Assembly: GCF_007896895.1 (NCBI RefSeq)
Contig: NZ_VOGW01000134.1
Location: 1-33,490, forward strand
DNA from: Streptomyces misionensis
Lineage (GTDB): Bacteria > Actinomycetota > Actinomycetes > Streptomycetales > Streptomycetaceae
Length of the DNA stretch: 33,490 bases
Direction: 5' to 3'
This document shows, piece after piece, positions 1 to 7,444 of this stretch (position 1 is the first letter of the stretch; each line of letters begins with the position of its first letter). The notes beneath the pieces are model-generated. The model was given only the letters and a program-made list of their open reading frames with translations. It searched no databases and was not told the DNA's origin. The position numbers and the translations under genes are program-made.

Positions 1-1
1 A

Positions 2-1261
2 ATGGCCCGCACCGAGCTGGCCGGCGCCGTCCGCGTCGCCCGTTGGGCGGACAACGCCCTGGGCCCCGGCCGCGACGGTGCCACCGCCGACGGCAAGGCC
101 ACCCTCTCCGCCGCGACCGCCGAACGCGCCGCCGCCGACCTCGGGCTCACCGCCGACCAGGTCCGTGCCGACTGGGACACCGCCCGCCTCGCCGGACTGG
201 TCGAGGTGCACGGCGACAGCGCCCGCCCCGGCTGGCGGCTGCGCGCCTGGGACCGTGACGACAGCGCCGTGCTGCGCGGCTGGGTCGCCCTCTTCGACGC
301 CTGGTCGCTCGCCCTGCCCGAACCCGCGGGGCACGAACCGGCCGCCGTCGCCGAGGTCGTCTCGGCCATGCCCCAGGTGCTCTCCTTCCTCCAGCTGTCC
401 GCCGGGCCGGTCCCGGTCGAACAGCTCCTCGACCTGCTCCGCCAGCGGGTGGAGGAACTGCGCACCGAACGCTGCGAGGTCACGTACGAGCCCGGCGCCG
501 AGTCGCCCGCCGCGCCGGCCGAGGCCACGGACGTCCCGCCCGCCGCCCTCGCCCCGCTCCTCGACTGGGCGCTCGGCGCGCTCGCCTCCGTCGGCGCCCT
601 CACCTACGGCGCCGGCCAGGCCACCCTCACCCCCCTGGGCAGCTGGGCGGTCTGGGTCAAGCTGGAGCAGATCTGCGTGGCCGCGCAGAGCCCCGCCGGC
701 AACATCGAGCAGAGCGCCGAGGACATGCTGCGCGGCTGCGCCCAGCTGCGCCCCAACGCGGCCCGCGCCGAGTACCGCGCCTGGCTCGCCGCCCGCACCG
801 TCGGCAGCGCCGTCACCGAGCTGATCGACGCCGCGCGCGGCGAGGACGCCCTGCTGCGCGGGCTCGCCTTCGAGGCGCTGCGCGTGGTCGGCGCGCCCGC
901 CGAGCCCGACGTACGGGCCGTGGTGGACGAGCCGGCGCTGCGGCCGTACGCCCTGCTGTGGCTCGCCGAGCACGACGGCCTGGACCCGGAGGACGCCCAC
1001 GAGGTCCTCACCCGCGAGGAGGCCACCTGGCTGTGGGTGGACACCGCCGCGGCCGTCGCCGACCACGGCGAGGCGCCGATGCTGGTCCGGCACCTGGAGT
1101 CCGCGGTGCAGCCCACCGTGCCCCAGCTGCTCGACGAGGTCCGCGCCGTCGGCCATCCGCGCACCGTGCAGGTCCTGGTCGCGCTCGCCGCCGCCCACCC
1201 CGACCCGGCCCTCGCCAAGGCCGTGCGCCGGGCCGCGTTCCAGGTGCACACCGGCGGCTGA
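2..1261 (+). CDS. Conserved hypothetical helical protein, probably 5'-truncated by the window
   Basis: I do not recognise a named family. The frame is open from the first bases of the window, so the ATG at position 2 may be internal and the true start may lie outside. The visible 419 residues are rich in Ala, Leu, Glu and Arg. Residues about 30-85 look like a winged-helix-like segment (LTADQVRADWDTARLAGLVEV). The middle holds a Trp-rich helical region (LGSWAVWVKLEQ), and the last 150 residues form short repeated helices resembling HEAT/ARM repeats. There is no signal peptide or membrane segment, so it is probably cytoplasmic. It converges on the VOC gene, and its stop codon lies inside an inverted repeat shared with that gene. 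The coding call is safe from codon bias; any function would be a guess. Confidence 0.8.
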   Translation: MARTELAGAVRVARWADNALGPGRDGATADGKATLSAATAERAAADLGLTADQVRADWDTARLAGLVEVHGDSARPGWRLRAWDRDDSAVLRGWVALFDAWSLALPEPAGHEPAAVAEVVSAMPQVLSFLQLSAGPVPVEQLLDLLRQRVEELRTERCEVTYEPGAESPAAPAEATDVPPAALAPLLDWALGALASVGALTYGAGQATLTPLGSWAVWVKLEQICVAAQSPAGNIEQSAEDMLRGCAQLRPNAARAEYRAWLAARTVGSAVTELIDAARGEDALLRGLAFEALRVVGAPAEPDVRAVVDEPALRPYALLWLAEHDGLDPEDAHEVLTREEATWLWVDTAAAVADHGEAPMLVRHLESAVQPTVPQLLDEVRAVGHPRTVQVLVALAAAHPDPALAKAVRRAAFQVHTGG

Positions 1262-1286
1262 CCCGCAGGGGACGGCTCAGCCGCCG
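1252..1286. terminator. Bidirectional hairpin containing both convergent stop codons
   Basis: A perfect 10-bp inverted repeat (CGGCGGCTGA at 1252-1261, TCAGCCGCCG at 1277-1286) encloses a 15-nt loop. The TGA ending the upstream gene is the last three bases of the left arm, and the VOC stop is the first three of the right arm. The symmetry suits termination from both directions. There is no T-tract, as is common in Streptomyces. Confidence 0.55.
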
Positions 1287-1690
1287 ATCTCCGGCGCGTA
1301 CGTCCCGAAGCTCCAGATGTTGCCCTCGACGTCCCGGGCGAGATAGTCCCGGGAGCCGTGGTCCTGGTCCGTCGGGGGCAGCAGGATCTCCACGCCGTGC
1401 GCCACGGCCCGCTCGTGGTGGGCGTCCACGTCGTCCACCACGACGTACACCCCGGCGGGCCCCGCGTTCCGCAGCGCCGCGTCGAACGGCCCGCCGCGCC
1501 CCTTGGAGCCGATCATCACCGCGCCGTTGCCCTGTGCCAGCTCGGCGTGCAGCACCTTGCCGTCCGCGGCCTCGTACACCGTCAGCTCGGTGAACCCCAG
1601 ACCCTCCGTGAGCTGCCGGATCGCCGCCTTCGCGTCCGTGTACAGCAGCGTGGGACAGATGCCAGGCCGTCCGCCGCCCATACCCGCCAT
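1277..1690 (-). CDS. VOC (glyoxalase/bleomycin resistance/dioxygenase superfamily) protein
   Basis: This 137-residue protein has the layout of a small VOC-fold protein: PTLLYTDAKAAIRQL near the N-terminus, a GVYVVVDDVDAHHERA segment midway, and the typical ending SRDYLARDVEGNIWSFGTY, in which the late Glu is the usual metal ligand position. Families with this pattern include PhnB-like and glyoxalase-like proteins, and the substrate cannot be read from sequence. I chose the ATG at 1690 because GGAGGAG sits 8 nt upstream and homologous sequence begins about there; the frame stays open further upstream to 1786 without a good ribosome site. It is divergent from the ABC-F gene, leaving a 177-bp shared control region. 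The combination of VOC and ABC-F genes hints at drug or toxin tolerance, but that is inference. Confidence 0.85.
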   Translation of the reverse strand: MAGMGGGRPGICPTLLYTDAKAAIRQLTEGLGFTELTVYEAADGKVLHAELAQGNGAVMIGSKGRGGPFDAALRNAGPAGVYVVVDDVDAHHERAVAHGVEILLPPTDQDHGSRDYLARDVEGNIWSFGTYAPEIGG

Positions 1691-1771
1691 ACCGATCACT
1701 CCTCCCGCAGTGTTCTCCCCGGCCCGGCGGGCGGGGATGCGGACGCGGGAAAACCGCTTGCACCACCCCGT

Positions 1772-1777
1772 TAGACT
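1772..1777 (+). promoter_or_regulatory. Candidate -10 element for the ABC-F gene
   Basis: TAGACT matches the Streptomyces TAGRRT-type -10 hexamer. No TTGACA-like -35 occurs 17-18 bp upstream. GGGAAAA begins at 1747 and GTTAG follows at 1770, a spacing loosely like the sigma-R type (GGAAT then GTT). A start about 7 nt downstream would fall at or next to the ATG at 1785. Confidence 0.35.
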
Positions 1778-1784
1778 TCCTCCC

Positions 1785-1808
1785 ATGGCCTTTCTCCTCG
1801 CGCATTAG
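1785..1808 (+). other. Possible leaderless seven-codon leader peptide (MAFLLAH)
   Basis: An ATG at 1785 opens seven codons (MAFLLAH) ending in TAG at 1806-1808. It begins about where transcription from the TAGACT element would start, so it could be translated without a ribosome binding site. Downstream, GGCGGG (1811-1816) can pair with CCCGCC (1835-1840), and GACG (1808-1811) can alternatively pair with CGTC (1819-1822). Short leader ORFs with competing hairpins are known to induce several antibiotic-resistance ABC-F and erm genes. Here the case rests on position alone. Confidence 0.3.
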
Positions 1809-1867
1809 ACGGCGGGAACGTCCTCAGCCGCCCACCCGCCAATCCCTGTACGCCCAGGAGTCTGTCC

Positions 1868-3466
1868 GTGATCTCCGCCTCCGGAATCGAGTTGCGCGCC
1901 GGCGCCCGTGTCCTCGTCGAGAACGCCACCTTCCGCGTCGCCAAGGGCGACCGCATCGGCCTCGTCGGCCGCAACGGCGCCGGCAAGACCACCCTCACCA
2001 AGTGCCTGGCCGGTGAGGGCATCCCGGCCGCCGGCACCATCACCCGCTCCGGCGAGGTCGGCTACCTCCCGCAGGACCCCCGCACCGGCGACCTGGACGT
2101 CCTCGCCCGCGACCGCGTCCTGTCCGCCCGCGGCCTCGACGTGCTGATCCGCAAGATGCGCGAGAACGAGCAGCGCATCGCCAACGGCAAGGGCACCACC
2201 CGCGAGAAGGCTCTCAAGCAGTACGAGCGCCAGGAGACCGAGTTCCTCACCAAGGGCGGGTACGCCGCCGAGGCCGAGGCCGCCACCATCGCCGCCGCGC
2301 TGAACCTGCCCGACCGGGTGCTCGGCCAGCCGCTGCACACCCTCTCCGGCGGTCAGCGCCGCCGTATCGAGCTGGCCCGGATCCTGTTCTCCGACGCGGA
2401 CACCCTGCTGCTGGACGAGCCGACCAACCACCTCGACGCCGACTCGATCATGTGGCTGCGGGACTACCTGAAGACCTACCGCGGCGGCTTCATCGTGATC
2501 TCCCACGACGTCGACCTGGTCGAGACGGTCGTCAACAAGGTGTTCTACCTGGACGCCAACCGCTCCGTGATCGACATCTACAACATGGGCTGGAAGCTCT
2601 ACCAGCAGCAGCGCGAGGCCGACGAGAAGCGCCGCAAGCGGGAGCGGGCCAACGCCGAGAAGAAGGCCGCCGCGCTCAACGCCCAGGCCGACAAGATGCG
2701 CGCCAAGGCCACCAAGACGGTCGCGGCGCAGAACATGGCCCGCCGCGCCGAGAAGCTGCTCTCCGGGCTCGAGGACGTCCGGATGTCCGACAAGGTCGCC
2801 AAGCTCCGCTTCCCGGAGCCCGCGCCCTGCGGCCGGACCCCGCTGACCGCCGAGGGCCTGTCGAAGTCGTACGGCTCGCTGGAGATCTTCACCGACGTCG
2901 ACCTGGCCATCGACAAGGGCTCCCGGGTCGTCATCCTCGGCCTCAACGGCGCCGGCAAGACCACGCTGCTGCGGCTGCTCGCGGGCGTGGAGCAGCCGGA
3001 CACCGGCCGGGTCGTCCCCGGCCACGGCCTCAAGCTCGGCTACTACGCCCAGGAGCACGAGACCCTGGACCCGGACCGCACGGTCCTGGAGAACATGCGC
3101 TCGGCCGCCCCGGACATGGACCTGGTCGAGGTCCGCAAGGTGCTCGGCTCGTTCCTGTTCTCCGGTGACGACGTGGACAAGCCCGCCGGCGTCCTCTCCG
3201 GCGGCGAGAAGACCCGTCTGGCGCTCGCGACCCTGGTGGTCTCCTCCGCCAACGTGCTGCTGCTGGACGAGCCGACCAACAACCTCGACCCCGCCAGCCG
3301 CGAGGAGATCCTCGGCGCGCTGCGCACCTACAAGGGCGCGGTCGTCCTGGTCACCCACGACGAGGGCGCCGTGGAGGCGCTCCAGCCGGAGCGGATCATC
3401 CTGCTGCCCGACGGCGTCGAGGACCTGTGGGGCGCCGACTACGCGGACCTCGTCGCCCTGGCGTGA
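1868..3466 (+). CDS. ABC-F family ATP-binding protein (ribosome-associated)
   Basis: This 532-residue protein carries two ABC ATPase domains and no membrane segment, the hallmark of ABC-F proteins, which act at the ribosomal E site in translation control or antibiotic protection. Domain 1 shows Walker A GRNGAGKTT (about residues 34-42), signature LSGGQRRRIELAR and Walker B TLLLDEPTNHLD. A charged linker rich in Lys, Arg and Ala (about residues 245-300) follows. Domain 2 shows GLNGAGKTT, LSGGEKTRLALA and LLLDEPTNNLD. The GTG start at 1868 is supported by AGGAG 7 nt upstream. The N-terminal sequence (ISASGIELRAGARVLVENATFRV) resembles the mycobacterial Rv1473-like group more than EttA. Whether it is housekeeping or confers resistance cannot be decided here. 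A possible leader peptide precedes it. Confidence 0.95.
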   Translation: MISASGIELRAGARVLVENATFRVAKGDRIGLVGRNGAGKTTLTKCLAGEGIPAAGTITRSGEVGYLPQDPRTGDLDVLARDRVLSARGLDVLIRKMRENEQRIANGKGTTREKALKQYERQETEFLTKGGYAAEAEAATIAAALNLPDRVLGQPLHTLSGGQRRRIELARILFSDADTLLLDEPTNHLDADSIMWLRDYLKTYRGGFIVISHDVDLVETVVNKVFYLDANRSVIDIYNMGWKLYQQQREADEKRRKRERANAEKKAAALNAQADKMRAKATKTVAAQNMARRAEKLLSGLEDVRMSDKVAKLRFPEPAPCGRTPLTAEGLSKSYGSLEIFTDVDLAIDKGSRVVILGLNGAGKTTLLRLLAGVEQPDTGRVVPGHGLKLGYYAQEHETLDPDRTVLENMRSAAPDMDLVEVRKVLGSFLFSGDDVDKPAGVLSGGEKTRLALATLVVSSANVLLLDEPTNNLDPASREEILGALRTYKGAVVLVTHDEGAVEALQPERIILLPDGVEDLWGADYADLVALA

Positions 3467-3532
3467 TCGAAAATCTGATCCACTGAGTATGGATCATTCG
3501 GCCGAGCCGTGATCCGTCATCTGTGTGAGATC
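3465..3532. promoter_or_regulatory. Cluster of GATC motifs upstream of gbn, in a 335-bp gap
   Basis: Five GATC tetramers lie within 68 bp (starting at 3465, 3477, 3492, 3511 and 3529), with two more at 3687 and 3759. The downstream gene encodes Gbn, which is known to bind GATC-centred sites, so autoregulation is the natural inference. The rest of the gap (3533-3801) is lower in GC than the genes. It holds small palindromes such as GGAAT-N5-ATTCC (3663-3677) and GGTGT-N5-ACACC (3545-3559). I see no convincing gene in it apart from an optional upstream start of gbn at 3763. Confidence 0.45.
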
Positions 3533-3801
3533 TCCTCATATCAGGGTGTGTCGTACACCGATTTCGCGGCCGATTCCTCGTCCGGTGAGGGGTCGGCCGC
3601 GGCGCGTCCCTGACCTGGCACTTCGTGAATCCACCCGTTCGGCCCTGTCGGCATCACCGCTTGGAATACGGCATTCCGCTTGTGGGGATCGGCTCCTGTC
3701 GTCACAACGATGTCTCACGGACCTTGCCGAATGGGTGGCCATCACGCCCCGGAGGGGTGATCATGAGGAGACCAGAGCGCACTTCCCATGAGGAGGCACG
3801 G

Positions 3802-4023
3802 GTGGCCGAGACTCTGAAGAAGGGCAGCCGGGTGACCGGCGCCGCGCGCGACAAGCTCGCGGCAGACCTGAAGAAGAAGTACGACTCCGGTGCGAGCATC
3901 CGGGCACTGGCCGAGGAGACCGGCCGCTCGTATGGCTTCGTGCACCGGATGCTCAGCGAGTCGGGCGTCACGCTGCGTGGGCGTGGCGGAGCGACCCGGG
4001 GCAAGAAGGCCGCATCGTCCTGA
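3802..4023 (+). CDS. gbn: Gbn, GATC-binding nucleoid-associated protein
   Basis: This 73-residue basic protein matches the Streptomyces protein SCO1839/Gbn as I remember it. Gbn is a small nucleoid-associated protein that binds GATC-centred sites across the chromosome and affects development and antibiotic production. Residues 27-57 form a helix-turn-helix (YDSGASIRALAEETGRSYGF followed by VHRMLSESG). The N-terminus (KKGSRVTGAARDKLAADLKKK) and the C-terminus (LRGRGGATRGKK) are rich in Lys, Arg and Gly. The GTG at 3802 has AGGAGG 5 nt upstream and gives the 73-residue length. An in-frame ATG at 3763, with its own GGAGGGG 5 nt upstream, would add 13 residues. A strong hairpin follows the stop. 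Confidence 0.92.
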   Translation: MAETLKKGSRVTGAARDKLAADLKKKYDSGASIRALAEETGRSYGFVHRMLSESGVTLRGRGGATRGKKAASS

Positions 4024-4053
4024 CTCCGGGCGGCCCACCGGCTTCGATGGTGG

Positions 4054-4085
4054 CCACCCGGTCGGCGATCCGACCGGCCGGGTGG
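4054..4085 (+). terminator. Hairpin terminator after gbn
   Basis: CCACCC then GGTCGG (4054-4065), a CGAT loop, then CCGACC, GGCC (bulge) and GGGTGG (4070-4085) form a 12-bp stem with a 4-nt bulge, 31 nt after the gbn stop. It separates gbn from the enoyl-CoA hydratase gene. There is no T-tract. Confidence 0.6.
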
Positions 4086-4140
4086 TTACTGTGCAGTCAC
4101 TTAGCTCTGCTTCGCTGACCGCACCCATCGGAGGCGCCCC

Positions 4141-4944
4141 ATGGCCACGCCCGACCAGGACCTCGCACCTGTACTCGACAAGGACGGCGTACGGCTCACC
4201 GTCGACGACGCGATCGCCACGGTGACGCTGACCAACCCGGCCAAGCGCAATGCGCAGAGCCCCGCCCTGTGGCGGGCGCTCATCGAGGCCGGCCGGCTGC
4301 TGCCGGGCTCCGTCCGCGTCGTGGTGCTGCGCGGCGAGGGCAAGTCCTTCTCCGCCGGGCTGGACCGGCAGATGTTCACCCCGGAGGGGATACCGGGCGA
4401 GCCGAACTTCCTCGATCTCGCGCGCCGTGACGACGCCGAGATCGACGCGACCATCGCCGAGTACCAGGAGGCGTTCACCTGGTGGCGGCGCAATGACATC
4501 GTGTCCGTCGCCGCCGTTCAAGGACATGCCATCGGTGCCGGGTTCCAGCTGGCGCTCGCCTGCGACCTGCGGGTCGTCGCGGACGACGTGCAGTTCGCCA
4601 TGCGCGAGACCAGCCTCGGCCTCGTCCCCGACCTGACCGGCACGCACCCGCTGGTCGGTCTGGTCGGGTATGCCCGCGCACTGGAGATCTGCGCGACCGG
4701 CCGCTTCGTCGGCGCACCGGAGTCGGTGGCGTCGGGGCTCGCGAACCTGGCGGTGCCGGCGGAGGAACTCGACGGCGCGGTGCGGGACCTGGCGGCGGCG
4801 CTGATCGCGGCGCCGCGCGACGCGGTCGTCGAGACCAAGGCGCTGCTCAGCGGCGCGGTGGACCGCACGTACGACGAGCAGCGCGCGGCCGAGCGTGCCG
4901 CTCAGGCACGGCGGCTGCGGGACCTCGCCGGACTCGGCGAGTAA
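4141..4944 (+). CDS. Enoyl-CoA hydratase/isomerase family protein
   Basis: This 267-residue crotonase-fold protein has the family landmarks: ATVTLTNPAKRNAQSPALW near the N-terminus, the oxyanion-hole segments GEGKSFSAGLDR (about 70-81) and GHAIGAGFQLALACDLRV (about 128-145), and the later FAMRETSLGLVPDLTGTHPL. Members hydrate or isomerise acyl-CoA substrates. The catalytic Glu of the second loop region appears to be present as RETSLGLVPD, but the substrate is unknown. GGAGG lies 6 nt before the ATG. Its stop codon directly abuts the stop of the convergent P10-like gene, and I see no separate terminator between them. Confidence 0.9.
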   Translation: MATPDQDLAPVLDKDGVRLTVDDAIATVTLTNPAKRNAQSPALWRALIEAGRLLPGSVRVVVLRGEGKSFSAGLDRQMFTPEGIPGEPNFLDLARRDDAEIDATIAEYQEAFTWWRRNDIVSVAAVQGHAIGAGFQLALACDLRVVADDVQFAMRETSLGLVPDLTGTHPLVGLVGYARALEICATGRFVGAPESVASGLANLAVPAEELDGAVRDLAAALIAAPRDAVVETKALLSGAVDRTYDEQRAAERAAQARRLRDLAGLGE

Positions 4945-5667
4945 TCACGGCGGGCCGTCGCCCGACTGTTCGCCGACCGCCGTCACCAGCACCGCCACCG
5001 TCGGCCCGTCCACCAGCGCGTCCCGGACCGCCGCACGCACCCGCCGGGCCACGTCGGCGGTCCGGTGGGCCCCGGTGGCGGCCAGGTCCACGCGCACATG
5101 GCGGTGGGCCAGGGCCGCCGTGCCGCCCGTGCGGGTCTCGATGTGCAGGCCGGTCAGGCGGGCGACGCCCGGCACCGACAGGGCCGCCTCGGCGGCGCGG
5201 GCCGCGGCCGGGGCCGTCACCTCGCGGGCGGGCGGCGGCTGCGGGGGCCGTACCTCCGCCACCGCCCCCGCCGTCTCCAGCAGCTCGGTGACGCGCAGGT
5301 CCACCTCCGTCACCGCGAGCCCGAGGCGCTCGTCCGCCGCCGTGGCGAGGGCGAGCCGCAGCCGCGCCGCGGCCGCCGGCAGGGGCTCGGCCGGGGTCGC
5401 CGCGAAGTCCGCCGCGATCCGCAGCGCGCCCGGCGGCAGCGCGCTCGGCGGCGCCGGTACGGCGGGCTCGGCCACGCGCGCCGGATCGGCGAGGGCGATC
5501 CGCAGCGCATCCAGCCGCACCCCGGGCACCTCGCCCGCCGCGCGGCGCAGCACCGTCCCGGCCGCGGCCTCGGTGATCCACGCGCCGTCACCCGGCCCGC
5601 CCAGCGGCAGCAATCTGCCGAGTCCCACGTGCTGCCGTACGACCTGGGTCCATCCGTCCGCCGTCAT
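4945..5667 (-). CDS. Asp23-like, 'nucleopolyhedrovirus P10 family' named protein
   Basis: Homologues in Streptomyces carry the misleading label nucleopolyhedrovirus P10 family protein. This 240-residue Ala/Pro-rich protein starts MTADGWTQVVRQHVGLGRLLPLG and has no signal peptide or membrane segment. Its last 90 residues (AARAAEAALSVPGVARLTGL, then VRVDLAATG and VARRVRAAVRDAL) follow the Asp23/Gls24 pattern of alternating helix and strand with a PGV motif, so I read it as a member of the adjacent Asp23 module. That assignment is inference. The ATG at 5667 has GGAGG only 1 nt upstream, while ATG 5685 and TTG 5706 are possible but lack better sites. It is divergent from the Asp23 operon, sharing an 87-bp control region. 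Confidence 0.8.
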   Translation of the reverse strand: MTADGWTQVVRQHVGLGRLLPLGGPGDGAWITEAAAGTVLRRAAGEVPGVRLDALRIALADPARVAEPAVPAPPSALPPGALRIAADFAATPAEPLPAAAARLRLALATAADERLGLAVTEVDLRVTELLETAGAVAEVRPPQPPPAREVTAPAAARAAEAALSVPGVARLTGLHIETRTGGTAALAHRHVRVDLAATGAHRTADVARRVRAAVRDALVDGPTVAVLVTAVGEQSGDGPP

Positions 5668-5754
5668 TCCTCCAGCCTGCCGCATTCCCGGCGCGCGGTC
5701 GCGCAACCTTGCTTACGGTGGTCGCAGGACGACTACCGAAAGGGACGTACGGCG

Positions 5755-6225
5755 ATGACCGACATGACGACGAGCCCGGAAGGCGGCGGCGAGCCGCAGG
5801 TGTCGACCCGTAAGGCAGTGCGGCGCGGCGGCGGCGATCCGGCGACCCGGGGCCGGACCACCATCGCGGACGGCGTGGTGGAGAAGATCGCCGGAATGGC
5901 GGCACGGGACTCGTTCGGCGTGCACGCGATGGGCGGCGGCTTCTCCCGCACCCTCGGCGCGATGCGCGAACGGGTGCCCGGTGGCTCCAAATCGGTGACC
6001 CGCGGGGTCAAGGCGGAGGTCGGCGAGGTGCAGACCGCGCTGGACCTGGAGATCGTGGTGGACTACGGCGTCTCGATCAGCGATGTCGCCGGCGCGGTGC
6101 GGGAGAACGTGATCGCGGCCGTGGAACGCATGACCGGGCTGGAGGTCGTCGAGGTCAACATCGCGGTCGGCGACGTCCATCTGCCCGAGGAGGAAGAGGA
6201 AGAGCCGGAGCCCCGGATCCAGTGA
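5755..6225 (+). CDS. Asp23/Gls24 family envelope stress protein
   Basis: This 156-residue soluble protein has the Asp23 signature: TTIADGVVEKIAGMAARDSFGVHAM (about 38-62, quoted for position), then VQTALDLEIVVDYGVSISDV, VRENVIAAVERMTGLEV and VEVNIAVGDVHL, ending in a run of Glu residues. In Staphylococcus, Asp23 coats the cytoplasmic face of the membrane by binding the AmaP anchor and is linked to cell-wall and alkaline stress. AmaP is encoded four genes downstream. The start at 5755 has AGGGA upstream and gives a compact N-terminus. It is the first gene of the operon, with a 54-nt gap to the next gene that contains that gene's GAGGAG site. Confidence 0.92.
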   Translation: MTDMTTSPEGGGEPQVSTRKAVRRGGGDPATRGRTTIADGVVEKIAGMAARDSFGVHAMGGGFSRTLGAMRERVPGGSKSVTRGVKAEVGEVQTALDLEIVVDYGVSISDVAGAVRENVIAAVERMTGLEVVEVNIAVGDVHLPEEEEEEPEPRIQ

Positions 6226-6279
6226 CCGGGCGCACCCCGGAGCCGGACGCCGTACACCTGACGAGCTGAGGAGCGCTGC

Positions 6280-6471
6280 ATGAGCATGGCCGTGGTCGGC
6301 ATGATCGCCGGGATGGCGCTGGGCTTCGCCGGGTATTTCGGCGGGTTCGGCGCGTTCCTGCTGGTGGCGGCCTTGGGGGCCGTCGGGTTCGTGGTCGGCC
6401 GGTTCGCGGACGGGGACCTGGACGCGGGCGACTTCTTCCGCGCCCGCGAGCGACGCGACCGGCGGCGGTGA
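6280..6471 (+). CDS. Small membrane protein of the Asp23 operon
   Basis: This 63-residue protein is almost all membrane helix. It has two Gly/Ala-rich segments (about residues 3-20 and 24-42, VVGMIAGMALGFAGYFGGF and AFLLVAALGAVGFVVG) followed by an acidic then strongly basic cytoplasmic tail (DGDLDAGDFFRARERRDRRR). The GxxxG-like spacing suggests helix packing or oligomerisation. Related small proteins occur in the same position in other Streptomyces Asp23 clusters. The start has GAGGAG upstream. Its stop overlaps the GTG of the next gene (GTGA), so the two are translationally coupled. Role unknown; perhaps an auxiliary membrane anchor. Confidence 0.85.
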   Translation: MSMAVVGMIAGMALGFAGYFGGFGAFLLVAALGAVGFVVGRFADGDLDAGDFFRARERRDRRR

Positions 6472-6842
6472 CCGGCGTGCGCACCGGGACCGGCACGGCG
6501 GAGCAGCCGCGGGACCGGGTGCCGCCGGCCGAGCGGGGCGCCACCCGGATCGACGACCGGGTCGTGGCGAAGATCGCCGCGCAGGCCGTCCGGGAGGCGG
6601 TGGGACCGCCGCCCCCCGACGGCGACGCGCCGCACGCGACGGTGGCGGTCCATCACGGCACCGCACGGGTCCACATCGAGCTGGACCTCGGCTACCCCTG
6701 CGACATCGGCGCCCGCTGCGCCGCCGTGCGCCGCCGGGTGACCGAGCGGGTGGGCGCGCTGGCCGACCTGACGGTGTCCGAGGTCGCCGTCTGGGTCGAG
6801 CGGCTGCACTCCACGGCGAAGGCAGCGGAGAGGACACGATGA
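6468..6842 (+). CDS. Second Asp23/Gls24 family protein
   Basis: This 124-residue protein repeats the Asp23 layout in a shorter form: RGATRIDDRVVAKIAAQAVREAV, then ATVAVHHGTARVHIELDLGY, VRRRVTERVGALADLTV and SEVAVWVERL. It has no membrane segment. The GTG start overlaps the previous stop by four bases (GTGA), and its own stop overlaps the next ATG (ATGA). It is diverged from the first Asp23 protein of the operon and lacks its acidic tail, so the two could form mixed assemblies rather than being redundant. That is inference from pairing in one operon. Confidence 0.88.
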   Translation: MTGVRTGTGTAEQPRDRVPPAERGATRIDDRVVAKIAAQAVREAVGPPPPDGDAPHATVAVHHGTARVHIELDLGYPCDIGARCAAVRRRVTERVGALADLTVSEVAVWVERLHSTAKAAERTR

Positions 6843-7444
6843 GCCACGCAGGCGCGACCACCGCCCCCGACACGACCGCCGGCCCCCCGGTGGCGGCCGG
6901 CGGCAGCGGCCGCTTCTGGTCGTCGCGCCGGGTCCCCGCGGGCATCGTGGCGGTCCTGGTGCTGGCCGGCGCGGGCCTGCTGCTCTACGACGTGGCCTCG
7001 GTGCGCGCCCACCGCCCCGCGATGCGCTGGCGCCGCGTACTGGCCCGGCAACTGGCCGAACGGCACCTGGACGACACCTGGGTGCTGGCCGGCGCGGCCC
7101 TCGCCGCCGCCCTCGGCCTGTGGCTGATCGCCCTCGCGCTCACCCCGGGCCTGCGGGCCCTGCTGCCGATGCGCCGCCCGCACCCCGACGTCCGCGCGGC
7201 ACTGCGGCGGGACGCCGCGGCCCAGGTGCTGCGCGACCGGGCCATGGAGGTGTCCGGCGTACGGGCCGCACGGGTACGGGTGCGCCGCCGCAAGGCCGAC
7301 GTCCGCGCCGCCTCGCACTTCCGCGAGCCGGCCGACGTCCGCGCCGACCTGGACATCACCCTCACCGAGGCGATCGCGGGCCTCGGCCTGACCCACCCGC
7401 CCCGGCTCGCCCTGCGGGTCACCCGGGCCGCACGGAAGGGATGA
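6839..7444 (+). CDS. DUF6286-type membrane protein of the Asp23 operon
   Basis: This 201-residue protein has two membrane segments (about 33-52, PAGIVAVLVLAGAGLLLYDV, and 82-103, WVLAGAALAAALGLWLIALALT) and a cytoplasmic C-terminal domain of about 95 residues. That domain (LRRDAAAQVLRDRAMEVSGV, VRADLDITLTEAIAGLGL) looks Asp23-like. The topology resembles AmaP, with two helices flanking a short loop and then a soluble domain. It matches Streptomyces proteins annotated with DUF6286. Start and stop overlap both neighbours by ATGA, consistent with tightly coupled synthesis of a membrane-associated complex. Confidence 0.85.
   Translation: MSHAGATTAPDTTAGPPVAAGGSGRFWSSRRVPAGIVAVLVLAGAGLLLYDVASVRAHRPAMRWRRVLARQLAERHLDDTWVLAGAALAAALGLWLIALALTPGLRALLPMRRPHPDVRAALRRDAAAQVLRDRAMEVSGVRAARVRVRRRKADVRAASHFREPADVRADLDITLTEAIAGLGLTHPPRLALRVTRAARKG

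Noticed and set aside
5065..5754. N-terminal extension of the first Asp23 protein
   Set aside because: The extension is antisense to the P10-like gene and low-complexity. The ATG at 5755 has its own ribosome site.
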